Source: RYN-230 sp963782185 (GTDB taxonomy: Bacteria; Actinomycetota; Actinomycetes; Streptosporangiales; Streptosporangiaceae). From it: a stretch of DNA of 64,000 nt. Below the pieces are notes generated by a model, which saw only the letters and a list, made by a program, of their open reading frames with translations, was not told the origin of the DNA and did not search any database. Positions 54,773 to 64,000 of this stretch are shown here, piece after piece. The DNA lies in contig CAWAJB010000007.1 in the NCBI GenBank assembly GCA_963782185.1, forward strand, positions 325,881-389,880, read 5' to 3'. The position numbers and the translations under genes were made by a program. Numbering within the stretch: position 1 is the first letter of the stretch; each line of letters begins with the position of its first letter.

Positions 54773-55990
54773 GTGATGACCGGGGACCTCAGCGCCGTGC
54801 TCGCGGGCGCGGCCGCCAGCGCCTCAGCGGCCGGCGACCTGCCCGGCGGCGGCGTGCCCGCTGACCTCTCTGCCCTGGCCATTGGCACCTGGCGCCCCGT
54901 GCCGCCGGCGGCCGGCGGTGGCCCGGGCCGGTATGCGACCACGCTGCCGTTCGTGTTGGCCCGCCGCCTGGCGGCGGATCCGGCCCGGGTCGCCGCCGTC
55001 CTCGCGGCGGCGCTCGCGGCGATGCCATGGGGCAGCGGTGCCGGTGAGGTGGGCCTCAGCGAGGTCACGGTCACGGGGGGCGGTTACCTTTCCCTTACAG
55101 TCACCCCGGACACGCTGGCCCGGCTCGCGGTCAGGATCACGCAGGCCGGCCCCGGATGCGCCCGGAGCCTGGCTCTGCGCGGCGTCCGGGTGACCGCGCC
55201 ACGGAACGCCCGGCTGGCCGGTGCGCGGGACTGGCCGGACGCCCGCGAGCGGCTCCTCGCGGAGCTGGCCGGGCGGCTGTCCGGGGCCGCGGGGGCGGAG
55301 GTCACCTGGACGGCGTCCGGGCGTGAGGAGCCGCCGGGCGGAGAAGGCGGCCCCAGGAGAGGAGAAGGCGGCCCCAGGAGAGAGGAGACGGGGGAGGGGG
55401 CGGGCGGCCCGGTCGCGGAGGCCCTCGCTTACGCGGGAGAGGACGCCGTCCGGTTCGCGCTCAGCCGGCTCGCCAGCGGCGTTCGCCGGCCGCCGGGACC
55501 GGAGCTTGCCCCCCGGGGGATGGCTGCGCAGCACTTGGGCAATCCCGCCTATGCTGTGCGGTACGCGCACGCTCACGCCGCGTCTGCGCTGCGGCAGGCC
55601 GCTGACCTCGGCCTGCCGGGGCCGGATGCGGAGCGGTTCCAGCCGTGCCTGCTCGCGCACCCCAGCGAGCGGGCGCTGCTCGACGCGATGTCCTGGCTCC
55701 CGGAACGGGTGGCCGGGGCGGCGCGCCGGCGGCAGCCGCATGTGGTCGCCGTCTTCCTGGAGGAGCTGGCCGGCCGGTACTTCGACTGGCAGGAGGCCTG
55801 CCCGGTGATGCGGCCCGGCTCGGTGCCGCCAGACCCGCCGGACCCGGGTCGCGCGGGCAGCTCACCGGCAGGCGGGCCGCCGGCGGGCGGGGAGCTCATC
55901 CAGGCCCGGCTGCAGCTGGCCAGCGCCGCACGGACGGTCCTCGCGGCCGGCCTTCGGCTGCTGGGCATCGCCGCCCCCAGCCGGATGTAG
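54773..55990 (+). CDS. ArgS-related anticodon-binding protein (NrtL-like)
   Basis: The C-terminal half carries a DALR anticodon-binding domain: DAVRFALSRLASGVRRPPGP then NPAYAVRYAHAHAASALRQA and VVAVFLEELAGRYFDWQEAC, as in ArgRS. The N-terminal half lacks the HIGH/KMSKS Rossmann core, so it cannot aminoacylate alone. This family stands in the place of argS before lysA in many actinomycetes; its role is unclear, perhaps tRNA-Arg binding. A Gly/Glu/Arg-rich stretch (REEPPGGEGGPRRGEGGPRR) is a short imperfect repeat. Start GTG or ATG at 54773. Confidence 0.82.
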   Translation: MMTGDLSAVLAGAAASASAAGDLPGGGVPADLSALAIGTWRPVPPAAGGGPGRYATTLPFVLARRLAADPARVAAVLAAALAAMPWGSGAGEVGLSEVTVTGGGYLSLTVTPDTLARLAVRITQAGPGCARSLALRGVRVTAPRNARLAGARDWPDARERLLAELAGRLSGAAGAEVTWTASGREEPPGGEGGPRRGEGGPRREETGEGAGGPVAEALAYAGEDAVRFALSRLASGVRRPPGPELAPRGMAAQHLGNPAYAVRYAHAHAASALRQAADLGLPGPDAERFQPCLLAHPSERALLDAMSWLPERVAGAARRRQPHVVAVFLEELAGRYFDWQEACPVMRPGSVPPDPPDPGRAGSSPAGGPPAGGELIQARLQLASAARTVLAAGLRLLGIAAPSRM

Positions 55991-56133
55991 CCAGCCCGGA
56001 GCCAGCCTGGCCGGCCGCCTGACCGCCCGGCCAGGCCCAGCCAGGGCAGCCGCACCAGCACACCGCAGTGCCAGCACAGCCGTAGCAAACCCAGCCGTAG
56101 CAAACCCAGCCGACGAGCAGCAAGGACCGCGTC

Positions 56134-57594
56134 ATGAGCCGTGTCGCCCACCCCGCCGGACCGCGGCACGCCGACGTGCTGCCCGCCGAGCACCCCCCGA
56201 GCCCGCCCCAGGATCTCAACGCCCTGCACCCGGCCATCTGGCCGCACACCGCCCGCCGGGCGGCCGGCGTGCTCACCGTCGGCGGGCTGGACGTGCGCGA
56301 CCTGGCCGCCGAGTTCGGCACACCGCTGTTCATCTGTGACGAGGACGACTTCCGGCAGCGCTGCAAGGGCTACCGTGAGGCGTTCGGGGACCGGGCCGGG
56401 GTGTTCTACGCCGCCAAGGCGTTCTGCTGCCGCGGCGTGCTCCGCTGGGTCACCGAGGAAGGCCTCGGCGTGGACGTGTGCACCGGCGGCGAACTGGAGG
56501 TCGCGCTGCAGGCGGGCGTGCCGCCCGAGATGATCACCCTGCACGGCAGCAACAAGCTCGAGAGCGAGCTGGCCCGGGCCCTGGAGGCGGGTGTGGGCCA
56601 TATCGTGGTGGACTCGTTCGAGGAGATCGCCCGGCTCGCGTACCTGACCGACCCGCCGGTTCCGGCGCGGGGCGCGGGCGGGAACGGCGCGGCGGGTCAG
56701 GGCGCAGGCGTTCCCGGGGAGCCGGGGACAGCGGCACGGCCCCGGGTGCTCGTCCGGGTCACCACCGGCGTGGAGGCGCATACCCACGAATTTGTCGCCA
56801 CCGCGCACGACGACCAGAAGTTCGGGTTCTCGCTGTCCTCCGGCGCCGCCGACGAGGCCGTGCGCCGGGTCCTGGCCTGCCCGGGAGTGGACCTGGCCGG
56901 GCTGCACTCGCACATCGGGTCGCAGATCTTCGACACCGACGGTTTCGAGGCGGCCGCCCGCCGGGTGTTGGGCCTCGCCGTCCGGATCCGCGACGAGCAC
57001 GGCATCGTGATCGATGAGCTGAACCTCGGCGGCGGGCTCGGCATCGCCTACACCACGGACGACGACCCGGCGGACGTCAAGGTCACGGCGCAGAGCCTGC
57101 ACGAGATCGTGCGGGCCCAGTGCGCCGCGGCGGGCCTGGACATGCCGCGGCTGACCGTCGAGCCGGGACGCGCCATCGCCGGACCCGGCACGGTTACGCT
57201 GTACGAGGTCGGGACGGTCAAGGACGTGGACGGGCTGCGCACCTACGTGAGCGTGGACGGCGGGATGAGCGACAACATCCGGACCGCGCTGTACGACGCC
57301 GAGTACACGTGCGTGCTCTCCTCCAGGGAGTCGGCGGCGGCGCCGATGCTGTCCAGGATTGTCGGCAGGCACTGCGAGACTGGGGACATCGTGGTCCGGG
57401 ACAGCTACCTGCCCTCCGACCTCGTTCCCGGTGACCTGCTCGCGGTGGCGGCCACCGGGGCGTACTGCCGGTCGATGGCCAGTAACTACAACCACGTCAC
57501 CCGGCCGGCGGTGGTGGCCGTCCGGGACGGCGCGGCCCGGCTGCTGCTCCGCCGCGAGACGATTGACGACCTGCTCCGGCTGGACGCTGGATGA
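56134..57594 (+). CDS. lysA: Diaminopimelate decarboxylase
   Basis: PLP-dependent fold III enzyme converting meso-diaminopimelate to lysine. The active-site Lys is in GVFYAAKAFCCRGVLRW (about residue 94), the PLP phosphate region in AGLHSHIGSQIFDTDGFEAA, the substrate motif in TVEPGRAIAGPGTVTLYEVG, and the Cys from the other subunit in GRHCETGDIVVRDSYLPSDL. A Gly/Ala/Pro-rich insert (PARGAGGNGAAGQGAGVPGE) sits near residue 180. Intact, with AAGGA before the ATG. First gene of the lysine/threonine block. Confidence 0.97.
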   Translation: MSRVAHPAGPRHADVLPAEHPPSPPQDLNALHPAIWPHTARRAAGVLTVGGLDVRDLAAEFGTPLFICDEDDFRQRCKGYREAFGDRAGVFYAAKAFCCRGVLRWVTEEGLGVDVCTGGELEVALQAGVPPEMITLHGSNKLESELARALEAGVGHIVVDSFEEIARLAYLTDPPVPARGAGGNGAAGQGAGVPGEPGTAARPRVLVRVTTGVEAHTHEFVATAHDDQKFGFSLSSGAADEAVRRVLACPGVDLAGLHSHIGSQIFDTDGFEAAARRVLGLAVRIRDEHGIVIDELNLGGGLGIAYTTDDDPADVKVTAQSLHEIVRAQCAAAGLDMPRLTVEPGRAIAGPGTVTLYEVGTVKDVDGLRTYVSVDGGMSDNIRTALYDAEYTCVLSSRESAAAPMLSRIVGRHCETGDIVVRDSYLPSDLVPGDLLAVAATGAYCRSMASNYNHVTRPAVVAVRDGAARLLLRRETIDDLLRLDAG

Positions 57595-57607
57595 TCGGCC
57601 CGCACCG

Positions 57608-57664
57608 GACGGGCCAGCCCTCGACGGGCCAGCCCCCGACGGGCCAGCCCCGACGGGCCAGCCC
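57608..57664 (+). repeat. Four copies of GACGGGCCAGCCC between lysA and hom
   Basis: The 13-base unit is present four times with 14-15-base spacing in the 99-bp gap between lysA and hom. It might be simple slippage, or a structured spacer. The gap contains no gene. Confidence 0.85.
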
Positions 57665-57693
57665 CGGACGACGAGACCTAGGGTGATGCCGTA

Positions 57694-58983
57694 GTGCGGA
57701 CGTTGAAAGTCGCGTTGCTGGGCTGCGGCACCGTGGGCTCGGAGGTCTACCGGCTGCTCACACAGCAGTCCGACGACCTGGCCGCGCGGATCGGCGCCCG
57801 GCTGGAAGTGGCCGGGGTCGCGGTACGGCGGCCGTGCCGGGCCCGCGCCGTGGAGATCGACCCCGCGCTGCTCACCGCCGACTCCATGGACCTGGTCACC
57901 CGGCCGGACGTGGACATCGTGATCGAGGTGATCGGCGGCATCGAGCCGGTCCGGTCGGTCCTGCTCGCCGCGATGAAGTCCGGCAAGTCCGTGGTCTCGG
58001 CCAACAAGGCGCTGCTCGCCGAGGACGGGGCCACCCTGCACGAGGCGGCTCGGGAGAACGGGGCCGACCTCTATTACGAGGCCGCCGTGGCCGGGGCCAT
58101 CCCGCTGCTGCGGCCGCTGCGCGAGTCGCTGGCCGGGGACGAGGTGCACCGGGTCCTGGGCATCGTCAACGGCACCACCAACTACATCCTGGACCGGATG
58201 GACAGCTCGGGCGCCGGGTTCGCGGACGCGCTGGAGGAAGCCCAGGCGCTCGGCTACGCCGAGCCCGATCCCACCGCGGATATCGAGGGCTTCGACGCGG
58301 CGGCCAAGGCCGCCATCCTGGCCGGGCTGGCCTTCCACACCGGGGTCACCGCGGCCGACGTGTACCGGGAGGGCATCACCGGCGTCACCGCCGCGGACAT
58401 CGCGAGCGCCCGGGAACTCGGGCACGTGGTCAAGATGCTGGCGATCTGCGAGCGCCGCCCCGGCGGCGTGTCGGTCCGCGCCCACCCGGCGATGATCCCG
58501 CGCAGCCACCCGCTGGCCGGCGTGCGCGAGGCTTACAACGCGGTGTTCGTGGAGGCGGAGGCGGCCGGCCGTCTCATGTTCTACGGCGCCGGGGCCGGGG
58601 GAGTGCCGACCGCGAGCGCGGTGCTCGGTGACGTGGTCGCCGTGGCCCGCAACCGGGTCGCCGGGACCCGCGGCCCGGACCCGTCCACCTACGCGCGGCT
58701 GCCCGCCCTGTCCATGGGCGAGGCGCGGACCCGGTACCACGTCGCCCTGGACGTCGCGGACCGGCCCGGTGTCCTGGCCGCGGTCGCGGAGACTTACGCC
58801 CGGCACGAGGTGTCCATCAAGGCCGTGCGCCAGGAGGGCCGGGGCGAGGACGCCCAGCTCGTGATCGTGACCCACGCCGCCCCCGACGCCGCGCTCTCGC
58901 GCTGCGTCACCGAACTGGAGACGATGGACTCCGTGCGGGCCGTGGCCAGCGTGATGCGGGTCGAAGGGGAGGGCGACGAATGA
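57694..58983 (+). CDS. hom: Homoserine dehydrogenase
   Basis: NAD(P)H-dependent reduction of aspartate semialdehyde to homoserine. N-terminal nucleotide motif LLGCGTVGSEVYRLL, then SANKALLAEDGATLHEAARE, the catalytic-domain segment GIVNGTTNYILDRM and SGxDAAK-like GFDAAAKAAILAGLAFHTGV. A C-terminal ACT domain (YHVALDVADRPGVLAAVAET) with EGRGEDAQLVIVTHAA suggests threonine feedback. GTG start at 57694. Overlaps thrC by ATGA. Confidence 0.97.
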   Translation: MRTLKVALLGCGTVGSEVYRLLTQQSDDLAARIGARLEVAGVAVRRPCRARAVEIDPALLTADSMDLVTRPDVDIVIEVIGGIEPVRSVLLAAMKSGKSVVSANKALLAEDGATLHEAARENGADLYYEAAVAGAIPLLRPLRESLAGDEVHRVLGIVNGTTNYILDRMDSSGAGFADALEEAQALGYAEPDPTADIEGFDAAAKAAILAGLAFHTGVTAADVYREGITGVTAADIASARELGHVVKMLAICERRPGGVSVRAHPAMIPRSHPLAGVREAYNAVFVEAEAAGRLMFYGAGAGGVPTASAVLGDVVAVARNRVAGTRGPDPSTYARLPALSMGEARTRYHVALDVADRPGVLAAVAETYARHEVSIKAVRQEGRGEDAQLVIVTHAAPDAALSRCVTELETMDSVRAVASVMRVEGEGDE

Positions 58984-60068
58984 CTGCGGACGTGACCTCC
59001 GCGGCGGGGTACGTGCCCTGGCGCGGCGTGATTGCGCAGTACCGGGACTGGCTCCCGGCGCTGCCGGGCAGCAGCCCGGTCATCACGCTGGGCGAGGGGG
59101 CCACGCCGCTGCTGCCCGCCCCCGTCCTCTCCGAGCGCACCGGCTGCGAGGTGTACCTCAAGGTCGAAGGGGCCAATCCGACCGGCTCGTTCAAGGACCG
59201 GGGCATGACGATGGCGGTCAGCATGGCCGTCAGCCGCGGCGCCACCGCGGTGATCTGCGCCTCCACCGGCAACACCAGCGCGAGCGCCGCGGCGTACGCG
59301 GCCCGCGCCGGGATGTCCTGCGCGGTCCTGGTGCCCCGCGGCAAGATCGCGCTCGGCAAGCTGGCCCAGGCCCTGGTGCACGGGGCCAAGCTGCTCCAGG
59401 TGGACGGCAACTTCGACGACTGCCTCGAGCTGGCCCGCAAACTGGCCGCCGACTACCCGGTCGCGCTGGTCAACTCGGTCAACCCGGACCGGCTCGAAGG
59501 CCAGAAGAGCGCGGCGTTCGAGATCGTCGACGCGCTCGGTGACGCGCCCGACGTGCACTGCCTGCCGGTCGGCAACGCCGGGAACATCACCGCCTACTGG
59601 ATGGGCTACACCCAGTACGCCGCGGCCGGGCGGGCCGCCAGTACCCCCCGGATGCTCGGCTTCCAGGCCAGCGGGGCCGCGCCCATCGTCCGCGGCGAGC
59701 CGGTCCGCGCCCCGCATACCATCGCGACCGCGATCCGGATCGGCAACCCGGCGTCCTGGGAACTGGCCGAGGCCGCCCGGGATGCGTCGGGCGGGCTGAT
59801 CGACTCGGTCACTGACCGGCAGATCTTCGCGGCGTACCGGCTGCTCGCGGCCAAGGAGGCGGTGTTCGGCGAGCTGGCCTCGGCCGCCGGGGTGGCCGGG
59901 CTGCTCCAGGCGCGGGAACAGGGCCAGGTCGCGGCCGGTTCCCGGGTGGTGTGTACGGTGACCGGCAACGGCCTCAAGGACCCGGACTGGGCGGTATCGG
60001 CGGCGCCCGCCCCGATCACCGTGCCCGCCGACAGCGGGGCCGCGGCAGCCGCCCTCGGCCTGGCCTGA
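58980..60068 (+). CDS. thrC: Threonine synthase
   Basis: PLP enzyme converting O-phosphohomoserine to threonine. The PLP Lys is K72 in NPTGSFKDRGMTMAVSMAVS. Other motifs are CASTGNTSASAAAYAARAGM, NVN-like LVNSVNPDRLEGQKSAAFEI and LPVGNAGNITAYWMGYTQYA. Length (362 aa) is typical of short bacterial ThrC. Translationally coupled to hom. Confidence 0.97.
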   Translation: MTADVTSAAGYVPWRGVIAQYRDWLPALPGSSPVITLGEGATPLLPAPVLSERTGCEVYLKVEGANPTGSFKDRGMTMAVSMAVSRGATAVICASTGNTSASAAAYAARAGMSCAVLVPRGKIALGKLAQALVHGAKLLQVDGNFDDCLELARKLAADYPVALVNSVNPDRLEGQKSAAFEIVDALGDAPDVHCLPVGNAGNITAYWMGYTQYAAAGRAASTPRMLGFQASGAAPIVRGEPVRAPHTIATAIRIGNPASWELAEAARDASGGLIDSVTDRQIFAAYRLLAAKEAVFGELASAAGVAGLLQAREQGQVAAGSRVVCTVTGNGLKDPDWAVSAAPAPITVPADSGAAAAALGLA

Positions 60069-60183
60069 GGGGTAACCCTGTGAGCGCCGAGCGGTACCGG
60101 CTAGCGAGCCTAGGCCGTCAGGCCTGGGCGAGTGGCTGGTGGGGTTTTGCTGGCCGATCGGCGCGAACTCCTGGAGAGACACT

Positions 60184-61170
60184 GTGAGCGGATCCCGGTG
60201 GCGGGACAGGCCCGTCGTGGTCCGGGCGCCGGCCAGCAGCGCCAACCTCGGCCCGGGGTTCGACGCCCTGGCGCTCGCGCTGTCCCTGCACGACGTGGCC
60301 GTGGCCCGGGTGACGGACCGCGGGCTGGACATAGAGGTGTCCGGGGAAGGCAGCGAGACCGCCGCCGCGGGGGAGGGGCATCTCGTGGTGCGGGCCATGC
60401 GGGCCGCGTTCGATGTGCTCGGTGCCCACCCGCCTGGTCTCGGCCTGCGCTGCCTCAACGCGATCCCGCACGGCCGCGGGCTCGGCTCGTCAGCCTCGGC
60501 CATCGTGACCGGCATCCTGGCCGCCCGCGGGCTGGCCCGGGACGGCTCTGAGCTGCTCCCTGACGACGCCGTGCTGGCCCTGGCGGCCAGCCTGGAAGGA
60601 CACCCGGACAACGCAGCCGCCTGCCTGCACGGCGGGCTGACCATCTCCTGGACGCCGGATGACGGGGGCGGCCCCGCCACCCCGCCAGGCCTGCGCATGG
60701 TCCGCCTGCCGGTGCTGGAGGAGATCCGGCCGGTGGTCTTCGTTGCGGACGAAAGCCTGGCCACGCACACCGCGCGGGGCGCGCTGCCGGCCGCGGTGCC
60801 GCATCGGGACGCGGTCGCCAACGCCGCCCGCAGCGCGCTGCTGGTCGCGGCGCTGACCCGGGTCCCGGAAGTACTGTTCGACGCGACCCAGGATTACCTG
60901 CACCAGCCGTACCGGGCCGCGGTCATGCCGCGGACCGCGGAGTTGGTCGCCCGGCTCCGCGCGGCCGGCGTGGCCGCGGTGGTCTCCGGCGCCGGGCCTT
61001 CCGTGCTCGCGCTGACCGTGGCGGGCACACCTGGCTGGCCTGACCTGGTGGATTCAATCACTGCGGAAACGGGTATCGCATGGCGTATAAGCCCCCTGGC
61101 CATCGACCGGCAAGGCGCGACCCTCCAGACCGCCGTGCCAGGCGAACGCCCCAGAGACAGCGCGCGGTGA
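60184..61170 (+). CDS. thrB: Homoserine kinase
   Basis: GHMP-family kinase phosphorylating homoserine. Motifs are VRAPASSANLGPGFDALALA at the N-terminus, ATP loop HGRGLGSSASAIVTGILAAR (about residue 96), EGHPDNAAACLHGGLTISWT and AAVVSGAGPSVLALTVAG. The GTG at 60184 is chosen for the GGAGAGAC upstream; an in-frame start 45 bases earlier is unlikely. Confidence 0.96.
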   Translation: MSGSRWRDRPVVVRAPASSANLGPGFDALALALSLHDVAVARVTDRGLDIEVSGEGSETAAAGEGHLVVRAMRAAFDVLGAHPPGLGLRCLNAIPHGRGLGSSASAIVTGILAARGLARDGSELLPDDAVLALAASLEGHPDNAAACLHGGLTISWTPDDGGGPATPPGLRMVRLPVLEEIRPVVFVADESLATHTARGALPAAVPHRDAVANAARSALLVAALTRVPEVLFDATQDYLHQPYRAAVMPRTAELVARLRAAGVAAVVSGAGPSVLALTVAGTPGWPDLVDSITAETGIAWRISPLAIDRQGATLQTAVPGERPRDSAR

Positions 61171-61795
61171 CGCGTACCCGGACGAGTGTTCCCGGACGAC
61201 GTGCCCCTGGATACAGTTTCCCGGACACGGACGTCCCGGACCCCGGCGTCCTGGACGCCTGGCCCGGCTGCCCTGGAAGGGTCGCGCGGAGCTGCCGCAA
61301 GACTGGACAGGGTCATTCACGACACACGGACCGGTGCCGGGGGAATGCTGTGGGCTCTCCTAGTGTTAAGGTGGGTGCTGCACCAGATACCCCATCATGG
61401 GGTCAGGTGCTCGCCCGTCACTTGCTCCGAGACCGGCTTGACCGCCGGGCGGGGTCAGTGACGCTCCGTCAACTCTCCGGGTCACCACCTCGCCTCCGCA
61501 TACACGAAACGCGGGGCGGTTGCGGTGAACCGGGAGCGGGCGGGAGGTCGAGGCGCGCTACCCCAGCCGTCTGGGCTCGTTCCGAAACCCCAGCCCCGGG
61601 CACGGAATCGGGGTTAATCCTGTGGTCGCCTCCTGGGACCGGGTCCGGGAACGAGGTACGGGCGGACGCGCGGACCTCGGCGGTGAAGGCAAGACAGATT
61701 AGGCAGTACCTGGTCCGGCTGATTTCGCCGGGCCGTGACACCGGGTCGAACGGCCGCAAGCGCGGCCGGCGCCCGCTCCCTGGGAAGGACCCCTC
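61171..61795 (+). promoter_or_regulatory. Leader region of rho
   Basis: 625 bp without a supported gene. It contains a perfect hairpin ACCCCAT-C-ATGGGGT at 61389-61403 about 400 bp before rho. Long rho leaders with RNA structure are known in bacteria and often mediate autoregulation by transcription termination. Promoter elements cannot be placed firmly. Confidence 0.45.
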
Positions 61796-63937
61796 GTGAG
61801 CGACACCACCGAACTCTTCACCGGCTCCTCAGGTGCGCCTGAGGCGTCCCCCGGCCTCACCGGGGGCACCCCTGCGCCGGCCGGTGAGACGGTGACTGAC
61901 AAGCCTGCCCGCCGCGGCGGTTCCGGGCTGTCCGGCATGCTGCTGGCCGACCTTCAGCGGCTCGCCCAGTCGATGGGCATCACCGGCACGGGCCGGATGC
62001 GCAAGAGCCAGCTCATCGAGGCCATCCAGAGCAAGCAGGGCGGCGGAGCGACCCAGAGCCAGGACGCCCCGGCTCGCGGCAGCAGCCGCCCGGCCGGGCC
62101 CCCGGCGGGTAACGGGAGTGGGGCACTCGACAACTCAGTCCAGCGTGGCGCGTCTGCGGGAGCCGGCGCACCTCGCCACCGTGAGCAGGACGCCATGGAG
62201 CCAGATACCACCACACAGCCCGCCCTGGGCGGCGCCGCGCAGCCATCAGGCCCGGCGCAGGAAGCAGCCACGACGGCGCGCGAGGCGCGGCGGGACGGGT
62301 CCCGCGACCCAGTACAGGCCAGCACCGCGCAGGCCGGCGCCCCCGGACAGGGTGCCCAGGCCAACGGCGCCGACGGCCAGCTCGCTTTCTCCCCGTCCTC
62401 GGCGGCGGGGGACACCGCCACCGCTGCTGACGCGGGCCAGGCCGGTAACGGGGCCGGTGAGAGCGCCGGGCGCGCCGACGGCCAGGACGGGCAGCGCCGC
62501 GAGCGGCGCCAGCGTGGCCGGCGTGACGACTCCTCCCGCGACGGGGGTGAGCAGCGCGACAGCCAGCGTGACGGTAACCAGCGCGACAACAGCCAGCGTG
62601 ACGGCGGCCCGCGCGACAACAGCCAGCGCGACAACAGCCAGCGCAGCAGCGGCCGGGACGGCCAGCGCGGCGGCCAGGTGGTGGACCGCGGCGGGGACGA
62701 CGACGACGACGGCTCGGGCCGCCGCCGCAGCCGCGACCGGTTCCGCAACCGGAACCGCCGGCGTGAGCGGGGCGGCCAGGAGGCTGAGCCGGTGGTGACC
62801 GAGGATGACGTGCTCATCCCGATCGCCGGCATCCTCGACGTGCTCGACAACTACGGCTTCATCCGGACCACCGGCTACCTGCCCGGGTCCAACGACGTGT
62901 ACGTGTCGCTCTCCCAGGTCCGCCGGCACGGCCTGCGCAAGGGAGATGTGATCGAGGGTGCGGTCCGGCAGCCACGTGAGGGCGAGCGCCGGGAGAAGTT
63001 CAACGCGCTGGTCCGGCTGGACAAGATCAATGGCCTGGACCCGGAGCAGTCCCGCGGGCGCCCGGACTTCTCCAAGCTGGTGCCGCTGTACCCGCAGGAC
63101 CGGCTCCGGCTGGAAACCGACGCCAACGTGATGACCACCCGGATCATGGACCTGGTCAGCCCGATCGGCAAGGGCCAGCGCGGGCTTATCGTGTCCCCGC
63201 CCAAGGCGGGCAAGACGATGATCCTGCAGGCCATCGCGAACGCGATCACCAAGAACAACCCGGAGTGCCACCTCATGGTCGTCCTCGTGGACGAGCGGCC
63301 TGAGGAAGTCACCGACATGCAGCGCTCGGTCAAGGGCGAAGTGATCCACTCCACCTTCGACCGTCCCGCCGAGGACCACACCACGGTCGCCGAGCTGGCC
63401 ATCGAGCGGGCCAAGCGGCTGGTGGAGATGGGCCACGACGTGGTCGTGCTGCTGGACTCCATCACCCGGCTGGGCCGGGCCTACAACCTGGCCGCCCCGG
63501 CCAGCGGCCGGATCATGTCCGGTGGTGTGGACTCCACCGCGCTGTACCCGCCGAAGCGGTTCTTCGGCGCGGCCCGGAACATCGAGCACGGCGGCTCGCT
63601 GACCATCCTGGCCACGGCGCTCATCGAGACCGGGTCCCGCGCGGACGAGGTCATCTTCGAGGAGTTCAAGGGCACCGGCAACATGGAGCTGCGGCTGCGC
63701 CGCGAGCTGGCCGACAAGCGGATCTTCCCCGCCATCGACGTGGACGCCTCCGGCACCCGCAAGGAGGAGATCCTGATGACGCCGGAGGAGCTGAAGATCG
63801 TCTGGCAGCTCCGCCGGGTGCTGCACGCACTGGAGCCGCAGCAGGCGCTCGAGGTCCTCATGGAGCGGATGCGCGAGACCAAGAGCAACGCGGAGTTCCT
63901 GCTCCACGTCCAGAAGACGACCGTCGGTTCCTCCTGA
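61796..63937 (+). CDS. rho: Transcription termination factor Rho
   Basis: The 713-residue product begins with a Rho N-terminal domain (LLADLQRLAQSMGITGTGRM then RKSQLIEAIQSKQ). A hydrophilic insertion of about 270 residues follows, ending in arginine/aspartate/asparagine/glutamine-rich repeats (RDNSQRDGGPRDNSQRDNSQ). The RNA-binding domain starts near residue 340 (GILDVLDNYGFIRTTGYLPG). The ATPase has Walker A SPPKAGKTMILQA (near 467) and Walker B VVVLLDSITRLGRAYN. Rho winds off untranslated transcripts. The insertion is typical of actinobacterial Rho. GTG start with GGAAGGA upstream. Confidence 0.97.
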   Translation: MSDTTELFTGSSGAPEASPGLTGGTPAPAGETVTDKPARRGGSGLSGMLLADLQRLAQSMGITGTGRMRKSQLIEAIQSKQGGGATQSQDAPARGSSRPAGPPAGNGSGALDNSVQRGASAGAGAPRHREQDAMEPDTTTQPALGGAAQPSGPAQEAATTAREARRDGSRDPVQASTAQAGAPGQGAQANGADGQLAFSPSSAAGDTATAADAGQAGNGAGESAGRADGQDGQRRERRQRGRRDDSSRDGGEQRDSQRDGNQRDNSQRDGGPRDNSQRDNSQRSSGRDGQRGGQVVDRGGDDDDDGSGRRRSRDRFRNRNRRRERGGQEAEPVVTEDDVLIPIAGILDVLDNYGFIRTTGYLPGSNDVYVSLSQVRRHGLRKGDVIEGAVRQPREGERREKFNALVRLDKINGLDPEQSRGRPDFSKLVPLYPQDRLRLETDANVMTTRIMDLVSPIGKGQRGLIVSPPKAGKTMILQAIANAITKNNPECHLMVVLVDERPEEVTDMQRSVKGEVIHSTFDRPAEDHTTVAELAIERAKRLVEMGHDVVVLLDSITRLGRAYNLAAPASGRIMSGGVDSTALYPPKRFFGAARNIEHGGSLTILATALIETGSRADEVIFEEFKGTGNMELRLRRELADKRIFPAIDVDASGTRKEEILMTPEELKIVWQLRRVLHALEPQQALEVLMERMRETKSNAEFLLHVQKTTVGSS

Positions 63938-64000
63938 CGGGAATCACCAGGCCCTCCGGCATGTTGCAGGGTCTGGCACACTGATAGCCATCAACAGCGC

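Noticed and set aside
55573..58875. 1100-codon open frame on the minus strand across nrtL-like, lysA and hom
   Set aside because: It is antisense to three well-supported genes and arises from GC-rich codon bias. No domain matches.
58794..60821. 675-codon minus-strand frame over hom, thrC and thrB
   Set aside because: Antisense shadow of thrC and thrB; low-complexity composition.
62246..63907. 553-codon minus-strand frame over rho
   Set aside because: Antisense shadow of rho.

Overview
The window comes from a high-G+C actinomycete. Codon use is strongly GC3-biased, GTG starts are common, and the right end carries the actinobacterial block of an ArgS-like anticodon-binding protein, lysA, hom, thrC, thrB and rho. 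The style fits Streptosporangiales, Streptomycetales or Frankia-like lineages; the sequence alone does not fix the genus.

Left arm (1-32.3 kb) is a patchwork of small metabolic and stress genes: GH3 glycosidase (cut by the window edge), DUF1801 protein, dodecin, PPK2, hydrolases, VOC and NTF2-like proteins, a PF04672-type methyltransferase, a trehalose-synthase-like glycosyltransferase, a STAS protein, a secreted peptidase-like hydrolase, a GH15 enzyme, a MazEF-type module, MsrA. It holds three transposase genes. Two belong to complete insertion sequences sitting in CTAG sites. One replaced the end of a methyltransferase; the other split a gene whose frame closes exactly when the element and one CTAG are removed. 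Several other genes here are broken (oxidoreductase, amidohydrolase, phosphotransferase fragment). At 26.6-28.35 kb lies an orphan 538-aa protein whose start codon follows a folded leader that would hide its ribosome binding site.

Middle (32.36-54.02 kb) is an integrated actinomycete integrative and conjugative element of about 21.6 kb. It lies between a complete tRNA-Arg(CCG) gene and a displaced 46-bp copy of that gene's 3' part. The core (43.4-52.7 kb) has the usual order: Nudix protein, XRE regulator, small proteins, GntR-type regulator with repeated operators, FtsK/TraSA translocase, Rep, Xis and tyrosine integrase. Almost all core genes carry frameshifts, so the element looks immobile unless these are sequencing errors. 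The cargo is more intact: a three-gene ABC-3C-type (DUF2326 ATPase, small middle component, nuclease-like effector) candidate defence operon at 38.4-41.2 kb, a PadR/glycosyltransferase pair, a membrane protein, a kelch-repeat protein, and beside the integrase a protein with the N-terminal signature of a proteasome-like Ntn hydrolase.

Right arm (54.1-64 kb) is conserved chromosome: a CheY-like regulator, the ArgS-like protein, then lysine/threonine biosynthesis genes and rho, all on the plus strand and intact.

The most interesting items are the ABC-3C operon, the Ntn-hydrolase-like protein at the integrase end, and the orphan gene with its structured leader.
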